This document shows positions 49,501 to 61,500 of a stretch of DNA of 64,000 nucleotides, one piece after another. Origin of the DNA: Lutjanus erythropterus (Eukaryota; Chordata; Actinopteri; Lutjaniformes; Lutjanidae); contig CM034599.1 in the NCBI GenBank assembly GCA_020091685.1, positions 2,883,641 through 2,947,640 of the forward strand, written 5' to 3'. Position 1 is the first letter of the stretch; every line of letters begins with the position of its first letter. The position numbers were made by a program, and so were the translations under genes. The notes beneath the pieces are model-generated. The model saw nothing but the letters and a program-made list of their open reading frames with translations. It was not told the origin of the DNA and made no database searches.

Positions 49501-52500
49501 GCTATTATTTTGCATCAGCTCAATTTTAGGACTTAATCAAGTCTTTTTTATTATTTATTTTTTTTTACAACATGTCCTCTAAAAGGCAGGCAACTTGGCA
49601 GCGGCTGCCTCGTGCCTGAGCTCAATCTGCTCCTCAGTTTAGTATATAGCATACAAATAGCCTTCCCCTAGTTCCTGTATATTATCTTAAAATGTGTGTC
49701 CACATTGTTTTAAAGATTTTGACGCAAATAAAACATGACAGAGCCATCAACAAAGGCTATTTTGTCTGCCAGTCAATGGAGCTCCCACTGTAATTGTCTA
49801 TGACAAAAACAGATTCTGTAAAATTAGCCCCTGAATTACGTGGGGGGAAGTAAATAGTTTGTGATTTATCATACTCTAGGTTGGAGGTAGAAAGCCCCTT
49901 TTGTCAGGCCCTGATGGAAGAAATCTCTCCAGCAAAAAGGGGAAAACACTAAAAAAGGTTCCATGCATAGTAATAACATTCATCCATATTCCTCCTTAAG
50001 TCAGTATAAAAACTATGAATAAAAAATGTCTCTAATGGTAATGACTGTCAGGCAACAGTAGCAGTGAAATCCAGCCTTTTCGGACGCATCAAGTCACGCC
50101 TGGCTCGCCCCACTCTCTACCGCCGCTGTGTATTATTGCAATTTATTATGGCAAAAAATGAAAATGTAATGGGAGGCAGGGAAGAGTCATGCTTGAAAAT
50201 GTCAAACTACACAGTCCCTGATTGTTTTTAACCAGTCCCATTCTGTTGATTAGACTGCCTACTCTGTCTCCCATCATCCCACAGCTTCTCGCCAAAAGGT
50301 TGAGAATGATTACAAGTTCACAGATGCATTCTCTCATTGTGAGGAAAAAAAAAAGCTATTAGAGAGTAATTACTTCAGCTATTTTGTCAACCCTTCTCTT
50401 TAGAGACTTCCTGAGCTTTTAGTAAATCATTGACTCTTATTATCTCTACATTTTCTTTTCCAAAAAATGACTAACCTTTTCTTTTTCCTGCTCTCTGTCC
50501 TTTTTAAAAGTTGAATTTGCATGCATGACTTTAAATTCTCTTATCTTTCAGGGGCCGGACGTCGTCATGGACATGAAGGTGATTGACATTAAGGACGCGT
50601 TGCCAGAGGGCTTCACACCTGTGGAAGAAACAATGGACACAAGTAAGTAAACAGTCAATACCGACCACGGGCTCGCTCCCCTCCTCTTCTTCTTCTTGTT
50701 TTTTTTTTCTTTTTTCACTCTCCGACCAGCTTATGCGGAGGTCCTCAGGGGCAGCTTTGCTTGAGATAGTGAATGTTTTATGGGTGCAGGTTAGCTTAAT
50801 TTATGGCAGACTGTGGGAATAAAATAAACATTTTGCCCTGGAGGTACAAGAGAAGAGAATCATGAGTCATTGTTTATCTCAGCTGGAGCTGTGCTTTTCT
50901 TTATGAGGGGCTTATTTATTTATGTATTTATTTGGGGAGAGGACGAGTGGATGGGGGTTATCTAATATTAATGAAATGCATTCCCCAATGCTTTAGTGCT
51001 TTTTGAGTGCTATGTATTTCCCCCTCACTATCCATGCCTTGGAAATGTAATAATATTTTGGTGTGGGGAGTGAGGACAGCTTGTTTATTATTTTTATTAT
51101 CATTGCATTTACACTGCACTTTCTAGTGTTGCAGGGGAAATAAATGAGCGAGGCACGGATGCAATATAGGGAAGCATGGCGATGTTTTTTTCTTTTTTGC
51201 CAGAATGAAGAAAAGAGATTATGTTTTGTTTGGCTATGTTGTAATTTAATGTTTTATTACTTTATGTGAATCCATGTTTAATGTATACATGTGACATTAT
51301 GTATGAGTTTCTATCTGGAATATCCAGTTTAAATCCCTGCTGTGCACTAAAGCTGATGGAGTATTCACTTGCTTCTGTCATTTTACCTACTAAAATGATA
51401 AAAATGATAATAACACATGTGGATTTTGTGGCTTTCCTCTGTCCAGTTATTTCCCTTTGAGCACAGCAGAAGCTGATATTAGCTCATCTCTTATTCTGAG
51501 GCTTCTGGTAATGACTAAATAGCAAAGTATAAGTGGGATTTGTGAATATATATTTCTCCTAGAGGTTCAAAATGTCTATAGGTTTTTTTTTTTTAGCTTG
51601 AGATGACAGAATTGGATACGCTACCGCCAATTCCTGTCTGACAACCTCATGTATACCTGACTCATCAGAGGAAACTGCCATGAGGAAGAGGAGGCTCTGT
51701 GTGAAAATCAGCCCTCGTGCGGCAGCCGAGACGGCGGTATATGACATCCAGATCGTCGCAAAGTCCAAGTACCATCTTGTTAACTACATCTGTATAGGGT
51801 GAGCTGTTTGGCATCGAGAATAATCGAATTCATGATGTTTTGTATCTTCTGTCAATCAACATAAACTCTTAATTTGCATGAAGGATTACTAACCTGAGGT
51901 CTCATTACAGAAAAACTTCCAAAAACTGCTAACTTGAGTTTAAAAGAGAGGGAAAGTCTGCAGAATTGAGACTGTCTGTATCCCTGACAGCCACTATCTC
52001 GCTTCTCTTTCACTGGCTAGCTAGCTTGTTATGATGGACAAGAAAAGAAAAGTTCAGTTTTGGCTTTGAGTCAGAGACACTGATCGTGTTGGTGGTGCAG
52101 AGGATCATCACAGTAGTGTTGATCAAATTCAAAATTAATCATCTTGGCATGGTCCAGGAAATTTAAAGCATAATTAAAGTTTCATTGAAAAGTTTGAGCA
52201 GCCTTTCCATCATGATATTTTGGTGTTCATGTTGATCTGTGCTGTCCTGACTTATGAAATTCTTCATTTCAGGCTCCTTTGACACACATTCCTAACTCTA
52301 GTACAGGGGCCACTCTTGCAAATTGGAAGGAGGCCTGGGACCAATTAACAAACAAACATGAATAATAATGTTATTTATCAGCTAGAAATATAAATAAAAT
52401 TTCCTTGCGGTGGCAACACTGCACCAAAGCTAGCATGTTTTGACTCGTGATGACACCTGATATTAGCAACTTTGCATGCAACAATTTACACAGGCATAGT

Positions 52501-55500
52501 AAAAACTGTAGCTCAGGTGTGATGTGAGTTGACAAAATAAAGATCAATTAATATATCCATTTTTCCATTGCATGTTCTTCATTTTCCACGTTTGCTGTCC
52601 ACTCTCATCTTTATCAAGTGGCAACCATAAAAGTTTTGGGGGAATGAAATGTTATGTTTTATGTTATTGAGAAATGGTCAAAGGGCCATCTGAAGTTTCT
52701 GTAATGAGGCCCTTACTGTTTAAAACTAAGCGAACCTGTATGTGTCCTTTTCCTCTTTCCACAGTGAGATAAACAGTATGGGGATGTGGTATCGAATGGG
52801 AGACGTCCCGAAGCGTCAGCCGTCCCAGGAAACGTCCAACATGGCAAACAGTGACGCTCCACCCAGCACAACAAGGTAACATCACACCACAGTAATCAGC
52901 AGGGCATCTTGAAGTTTAAGTTTCCTTCTTGCTTTCTTTTGTATTTCACAACCAGAGTCCTCTCGAGCTGTTGTTACGCTCCCGCGCTGTATGTACGACA
53001 ATGAAGACACAAGCAATTGATCACTCCCGGGCAGTCTGCCGTAAAGGTTGTGGCTGGACAACGAGGTAGCGAGGGTGAACCGGAGAGACAGGCTAACTAG
53101 ACAGGATCCCCTGAACAAGAACATGAGTTCAATGAGGGCTAAACTCCTGCTATTTGTGGTGTGTCCCAGGAGGCAGAGGCAGGTCGCTCCTCTGACTGCG
53201 GTGACAGGAGTGTTGTACTGTGCAGACAAAGAGGAGGAGATGTAGCCCGGAGAGCAGCGAGCGACAGCTGCAGAGGAAGGGAGGAGAGCTCCAAGATCTC
53301 CGCCATGCTGGAGCGCGTGTGTGTCCCCTCCTCTGCTCATGCTGCTCAGGCTTCCTCCGCCTCGGGCCTGTGAGTGAATGGAGCAGCCCTTTGTACTGTG
53401 TCCAGATCAAACAGCTCAATTATTTATCGCAATGAAGAACTGGGGATTTCCACAGCAAATTGTAAATAAACAATTGAGACTCCTTCGGTGTGGCGGCGCT
53501 GTGGAGAGCGAAGCTTGGCACGGGGCGCTGATGGCTTTGCCAGCTTGAAGTGCTATGCTTTGCCATCCTGCGCTGGGCTGAGTAAAAGCCACTTAAAAGC
53601 CACAACAGGCCAGAGCGGCTGATGCCAGCAGGCGTATTCAAAACAGAGCTTCTGTTCACATGGCCACTCAGTGGGGTGAGAACAATAAAACGGACAGCCG
53701 CGAATTCAAAACCAAAGTTCAAACTGGGTAGACCTTTGTGAATCGTCCATATTTTGGAAGCGGATGGTCAATAATCTTTGATGTGCTGAAGTGATGGTGG
53801 GCGCTCAGGCTCACGCGTACGCCTTCGCAACTCTTACCGGTAATCCTCCGTTCTTTTGAAGCCCACTTTCAAGTTGGTGAGGCTCAGAGGTTGGAATAAA
53901 TTGCACCTCGAAGCGACTCACACCCCCTCCTGATGCCTGCTGAGATCACAGGCTGCTGTTTTTGTATTAACATTAAAATTCATTCCACAGTCAGAGAGTC
54001 TTCTTTTGAGAGTATTTCCATCCATAATGCACTGACACATAAGGACGGCACTGTGGGCAATTTAGACAGCGGCAGTTCTTTGACTATTTATCTGTGTAGT
54101 TACATGCACTTTAGACAACCATACATACAGCTATAAATATTTCTGTAGTTTCTTTAAAGTCAGATTAGATGGTTTGACACAGTGATTTATAAACAGCTCT
54201 TCAACACTCACTGATTGCTTAAGTAAGTACAGTACTCCAGTGTAACTGTCTGTGTAGTATCACCCCACTATACTTTATTCATATTCAGCAAGAGAAAATT
54301 CTCTCCTCCATGCCTCCTTCGGGCTATCTATAACAACTTTATGGCCTTTGGAGAATAGCACCTCTTAAATTTAAGTGCTCTTTACAGTCAGTGGAAAAGA
54401 TGTTTTAAATACAGTCAATAATGTGTAAATTTTTAATGACCCTTATAATTTTGAAAGCTGCAGTGATCCCTCTCAAATGTTAAGTTGCCTCAGGCAGTGA
54501 GAGCTTGTTAGAGTTGTGTACAAACGTAAACCGCAAATCAGTTTTTTTTTTTTTTCAGCGGCGCAGAGCTGCAGTACACAGTGACTGCAGGGTGTTGCAT
54601 CATTATGGGATGCACACAGTTATTGCATCAAGGCTAAGGTGTTGTGTTTGAATTGTTTTAGTATTGTTTTGTCAGCTAAAGGCAGGGGATCTGCAGGTCT
54701 TGGAAAGTTTCTAAAGCTTCAGTTTACTAAAATTAAAAAAAAAAAAGGTTTTCATTTACAAAAGTCTGAAATATTTTCTCCTGCTTGCTGTAGGCTGTAA
54801 TGTTGGCTACAAAATGTTTCCGTGTCCGAGATGTTACACACTTTTAAACTAAAAGTGTGAGACTGTTTGTGTTGTGAGTTGGAGTTTCAGTCAGCACTGT
54901 GAGACTGAGTGCTGTCAGTCCTGCTAGCTACAGCAGCTAGAAAGCACATATGTGGTGTTTGAAATTGCACACTAATGTACTCCATAATCAGTATTTACTG
55001 GATATTGAAAACTAAATCAACAATTAAATATGCCATTACCAACTGACTGTTCGTACTCAAGTAATATGTCTTCTCTGCATCACATGACTTTATTGATCTT
55101 GATATGAACAGTCTGAGCTTCTGTTGAATGAAAATAGTTTATCACAAATGAAGGCTGTACGAATTATCATTTTTGCATCACAGCTTAAATTTTCACTGAA
55201 ACAAACTATGATGTGATATTTGCTGGAGTCTGTACCAAACAAACGTGTTTTTTTACATCCTTGGGACAAGATTTGTAGACTTTCATTATAGGTACTTTAT
55301 TATAACGCTGATTTGTCACACATTTTGCCTTTATCAAAAAAAAAAAAATTGCAGCTTCTACGATTTGGATACTGCACTTGGCCGTATTATGATTTCAGTA
55401 ATATTTAGGCTAATTGTGCAGCCCTGTCACAAATGTAAATCAGTATTACCACTTGATTATTTGTACATATTTTGTACCGCAGATCATACATGTGAGCTCC

Positions 55501-58500
55501 TACATTTTCCCTCTTAACTGTACCTAACATCCTAGTCATGCCTCTTACCAGCCACAGTGTGATGTTAGCCCTGTCTGCTGGTCAGTTGCAATGCATTTTG
55601 GGGCAGTTGAGCATGTACAGTAAGCTCATGATGCAAACTCAGAAATTCTTGCTAATCTAGTATGCATGCGGTCATTTCTCTCAAACATAAAATCCACATA
55701 CTTTCTTTTGATTGTTTGTTTAGTGTATGAAATGTCAAAAAGTAGTGAGAAACTCCCATGAAATCTTCCCATACCCCTTTTCAAATTGCTTGTTTTGTCC
55801 GTCCAGCAGTCAAAAACTCTAAATATATTTCACTGACTATCATACATGATAGAGAAAAGCAGCAAATCTGTGAATTCCCTGATGACAGAAACGAGTCATT
55901 GAATATGAAGATAGATAATAATTTATTTTCTTTCAATCGATCAATTGATTAGCAGCTTAAAAAAAATAAATAAAAAATCATTAATCCGTCCACCCATTTT
56001 CTGCCACTTATCCAGCTCCAGATCACATTGATTAAATTAATTATATCATGAAGGAATTCTTGTTTTATACTGCTGGGATATACTGGAAAAATGTGATATA
56101 ATAAAGGATTGTACTGCTTTTCCATCATACTTTAATTCCCAGTGTGATTGTGAAACAGGTATGAAATTGCAGACTGTGTGGTGTTAAAAAGTCTTACATT
56201 CATCTGCAGAAACCCTGTAATCTCCGGAATTAGCCAAGGAATGTTCATTATTTTCTCAGTTTTATCAGTTCAGGCAGGATGAGGCATAAACACTAAACTG
56301 AAAATAGTTATTTCTTATTGGCTCAGGCTGTCACACCATATTGAGCCACTAAAACTGTTAGGCTACAGGCCCCTTAGCCAGTCTGCTGTGCAAATGCATT
56401 TGAGCCTTGTGTGTTTAATGTCTCTTTATCAAGTTTGTCTGAAGCGTTTCAACAGTGCTGTGTTTTGATTCATGGCTGCAGCTTGATGTCAACCACTTTG
56501 GCTTGTTCTCTGTCAAGACCGACCGTATCAGCCGCTCCCTGACTCTATAATGTGAAAAACCTGCGCCATCCGGTCAGCCTTTTAATATGTCCAGTAAAGT
56601 ATCCCCCTCCTTCCTTCTCCTGGCCAACGCTGCCATTTGTTCTCCTGATAAAACTGTCATTGCTGAGGCTGATATCTGACCTCTACAGTGACTGCTAGCA
56701 TAAATTAGCCTTGTCCTAATATTGCAATTTCTTTCGCTTCACTCAGAATCAAGGTTTTTGACATTTCTCTTAGAATAATAGGCCATTGTACACACGGACA
56801 CTTTTTAAATCAAACTGTACAGCGATAAAAATGTCAAGGCCAAGTATCTTTTTTTTTTTCTTTCATCTCGTAGTGTAGTTGGCTTTTTTCTTTAACATGT
56901 GAAGCCTAGAGAGTCATCAGTGTCAGAATTGGCATGCATATCAATACGTTCTGGATTGCACTGTCTTCTGCCTGTGACACTGCACACATTGCTGCAGCTC
57001 TGCAGGAGTATTGTATCAGCTTTCATTGCTCGCTGGTTAACCAAGACTTCCCACTGCACACGACTCTTGAGAGAAAGAGACACCATGACTGTCAGTGTGT
57101 CGCCTGACAGATCTTCCCATCTGAAGCGCCGGAGAACAATCATTCCCAGCTCAATCTCACTCATTACTTTGTTGTGTTCAGAAAAGTTGCAAAAAAGTAG
57201 CGGAGATCAAGGAGAGGGATGCCAGGAATGATCGAATGATCAGCTAAGATCTGATGGGCTCAGACTGTTCAGTGATTTGCCGCCAAATTCAGAGAGATCC
57301 TCTTTTCAATACCTGACATCGAGCTTAAAGGAGGATAATGATGGGTGAGGAAGCAGCTCCCACAAAGCAGCACTGTCGGCACATAGAGGAAGGTGTGGAG
57401 ATGTTGTCACGGGAAAGGCTGGATGTGTGTCAAAACAAGAGCTTCCAGCCTCTCTGTATCGCAGCTCTGGCTCTTCAGCGATATTACTCTCATCCTCATC
57501 TTACCTCTCCACTGACTACTGCTTGTCTGTCCCCACTGTCTTCCCCACTTTCTCTTCCTTTTTTAAACACAGACAACTCTTTCCCTTATTCCACATGGAA
57601 CAACTTAAAGATACAAAAAAAAAAAAAATCTGTTGAACTGTAATTCAGGTTGTCAAGTAATCCTCGGTGTCGTGGTTTGTTAATATGATTTTAACTCCGG
57701 CAGATTTTCATGGGAACATAAGACTCTTGATCTGCGTTGTAATTGCGTAAATCTTTCCGGCCGTGTTCCCAGTTTTACTATAATTTGATGAGGAACTGCA
57801 CTATAATTGAATATTCAAATTAGGAATATGTGTCAATATGGCTCTCCTTGCCTGAAATGAGGATTAATTGTTGTCAAAACTCCAGTGGCCGACATAATAC
57901 GAGCCCCAACACTGCTGTTGATTAGCAAATGCACTTGCCATGTTTTTGTTTTAAGAATTAGTTGTCTAATTGATTTGCCATATGTTACCCTCTCCAAAGC
58001 ACCTAAAATTGTATTTAGAAATCACCAATTTGGATTGAGACAGTTTTGTGTTTCAAACAGATGGGAAAAGCAGCCCTGGAGGTTGCCTGTGGAAAAGAAT
58101 TTCATGAGCACATTTCACGCAGACTCTTTGGGATTTTAAAGTACCACTTTCTCATTTTCAGATATATAGATAAATAGCCTGACTTAATACTTTCTGATAG
58201 ATTATTGATTAGTTGTTTGGTCCATAAAATGCCAAAACTATTTTCCAAAAGCCCAAGATGACCTCCTCAAATGTTTTGTTTTGTCCACAACCAAAATATA
58301 TTCAGTTTGCAGTCAGAGAGGATTAAAGAGACCTGAAAATATTCTCATTTAAGAAGCTGGAATCAGAGAATATTTGACTTTTTTTTTTCTTAAAAACATT
58401 ACTAATCACTCAAAACTAATTAATCGGTTATCAAAATAGTTGGCGCTTAATTTAATATAGTTTAAAGCTGTATTTAGAAATCAGCAGTTTGGATTGAGAA

Positions 58501-61500
58501 AGTTTTGTATTTGAAGCAGATGGGAAAAGCAGCCCTGGAGGTTGCCTGTAGAAACGAATTTCATGAGCACATTTCACGCAGACTCTTTGGGATTTTAAAG
58601 TACCACTTTCTCATTTTTAGATATATAGATAAATAGCCCAACTTATACTTTCCCTCTTCTCTTTGTTTCCTCTGAGTACTAATTTAACAACGCAAACACA
58701 GACGCCCTAAAAAGACATTTAAAACCATTTCCCCTCCACTTTATCAGCCCGCCGGGTGTCTCCGCGCTTTGAAAGATGTGTACCTTTCTTCCTCGGCAGT
58801 GGAATCAACCTTTGAAAGGTAAAAGAAGTCCGCGTTGAATATGGCAATCGTTCCCGCAAGATTGATGCCAACCTTTTAAAAATTCACCATTGGCCTGGAT
58901 TTAACATGGCCAAATGCTGATGTAAATGAGGAGGAGAAAAGTCGACCCTTTCATTGCAAATAAATCTGAGTTGCAGGCTTCAGCTCATAAATACCACAGC
59001 CTGTCAGAAGTCTTGTTTTATTGCTCTTGATGGAAATTATTGCATTTATTTATCTCATCCGGAGAGATAAGGCTCTGAAAGCCACAACTCATGCATAGCA
59101 CCCTTGGAATATGCAGATCTGCCTTTAGTCTTAAATTTTTAGGAATTTTTGATTTTACAGCCCCCCCCCCCACAAGTGAAGAATGATTATGTTCTCCATA
59201 AACAGAGCAAATACAGAACATGATACACAAAAGACACAACTTCACACCTGCTCACCCCCAAAATCTGTCTTGTCTTCTTATAATTCAGCACTGTCTTATT
59301 CTTCTTGTCTGCCTCGTTCTTTGTCTTTAACAGCAAACTCGTACGCCTGACTGTCCTCTAATCAAAGCAATTCCCTTTTTAATGATATCGCCAACTACTT
59401 TGCATTATCATTATAAGATCATTTGTTTTATAATGCCTGGAGCTCATTTTACCTTCAGAGCATGTCATGTTATGCGGCTCTCTTGAAGCTGTGAATTTTT
59501 TTTTTTCCTGCTTGCTGTGGATTTATCGATCCGTAGGGGTGAGTCACAGGGTGTGATTCATGATAGCTTGATTGATGAGGATTTCAATCTTATATGGTTT
59601 GTTAACTTCAACTGCCCACAAAGTGCATTCTGTGCTGTTTTCTGTAATACAAGGCCATGAAACGGAAAAAAAAACCAGACTTCCCTTGAATAATGGAATC
59701 TCTCAGTTCCTCCAGAATTAACAAGATCCTGCTCCAAACCCCCAGTTAAAGGTCTGTTCGAGCCCCTGGGCAGCTGAGCCACGGTTTAACTTTTACCATA
59801 TTTCTCCTCTTCAGATTCATCCTCTTATTTCAGTGCTCTGTTTTTCCACCAGACAGATAAAAAAGTCTTTGTGTGAGGGGGAGCGTCCATGAACTCTTGT
59901 GTACTATATTTTAATGTCTTTGAATATTGTTGTCCTCGTCAAATACATACAAATACAAAAGTTTACATGCATTACATGAAACTGACAATTATTTTCAATA
60001 TCGATTAGGGCTGCAACAAATGATTAATCTGTTGATTGTTGCTTGGTCTAAAAAAATGGTGAAAAATGTTTATCATTGATTCCCAAAACCCAAGATGACG
60101 TCCTCAAATGTCTCGTTTTGCCCAAAAACCCAAAGATGTTAAAGAAACCAGAAGATATTCACATTTAAGAGGCTGCGATCAGAGAATTTTTACTTTCTTT
60201 CTTAAAAAAGACAAAACGATTCACCGATTATCAAAACATTTGACAGTTAATTTAATATTTGGCGACTGATCGATTAATTGACTAATCGTTGCAGGGAGGG
60301 GCGTCACAATGTAGCGGTAATTACAATAATCGTGATATTAAAAAATTAAATATTGATGTCCTGTTAATAATCCACATATGATGACATTGTGTAAATAATC
60401 CAGTGGATTTTAAACATGCTGAGTTCTTGCTTTGTCTCCCTGCTCCAACGCCCCCACAAACACACACCTGTCCACTATTTTAAAGTGTAGTTGCACTTTT
60501 TGTTATATTTTTTTTATACAGTTATGGTTACAGACTCTCTCTTCACTTGTATTTTGAGTGTAATTCTTTTGCCAAAAGATGAATTTGACTGATAGCATTA
60601 TTTTTGTTTCAGATTAGTATAATATTGTTATTGCAAACTCTTTTGTCCATGATAATCATGCTGTGAAAACATGTAGACAGATAAATAGACTCTGATGTGT
60701 TTAACATGATGGTCAGTAAAATAACATTGATTCTGTCTGTCTGCAGGAGAACCACGAGCAGGCCGGACTATGAGCACCAGAACAGTGGGAACTACGCCAA
60801 GACAGGTAAAAGATCTCCCACTTTAAATGTATGCAAGTCAGTACCATCTGTAGACAATTAGAGAAACGTAGTACTTTGATGCATTAGCTTGTTAAACTGC
60901 AAGTCTCTTACTTTTAGCTAACTTACTGCAAGAAAAAGCTCTGTTTCTTTTAAGTGAAACGGTTCAGTACTTTATGTTTTCTACATACGCCGAATGTCTG
61001 CTTCGTCTCCTCCTGTACATAAAGGCAGCTCCTCTGGTACTTGATCTACAAACGCTCTATGTCTAGATCCCCTCACTGATGGATACTGTACAGAGCTTTG
61101 CTTATCTGAGCAAACGTGACTTCCCAGAGGAGCCGCGCATTACACTCAAGAGAACATTTAACAGCTGTCAAAGATGATCCATCACATGCCATACTTACAT
61201 ATGTACCGTGCATGCACTGGACGAATTCCTCTCTCTTTTTTTTTTTTGTCAGTGAGAAACTCGACTGTAGCACAATGCTCCGGGACTAAAACAGAAGAAA
61301 GGCTAATTCGTTAGGCTGCAGAGCTTAGCTGTGACAGCCTCAGAGCAGAGCACAGAGTCAGAGCAGAGCCGGCTGAGACGCTCCAGCCTGAAAAGAGCGT
61401 GTGATCCAGCCGAGGTGAATGAGGCAGGCAGGTTTTTATCCAGCTGGAGAGAGACACCATGTGGTGAGGATTCCTCCTGCTGCTCAGACACAGGCACACC

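Larger units (their letters stand above)
52876..60746 (+). other. mvb12b intron 5
   Basis: 7.9 kb. Contains a GC-rich block (52990-53700), a MITE with perfect target duplication (55150), a candidate regulatory region with an internal duplication (57650-59020), a C run at 59160-59171 and two abutting MITEs at 60006-60660. Confidence 0.85.

Noticed and set aside
52882-53340. 152-codon minus-strand frame in intron 5
   Set aside because: No motif, no splice sites of its own on that strand, overlapping frames on the other strand; a by-product of GC-rich composition.
53933-57231. Search for a UMA-domain exon (AMDGVPF-like) within intron 5
   Set aside because: No frame in this stretch, or elsewhere up to 64000, shows the UMA core, so it must lie beyond the window.
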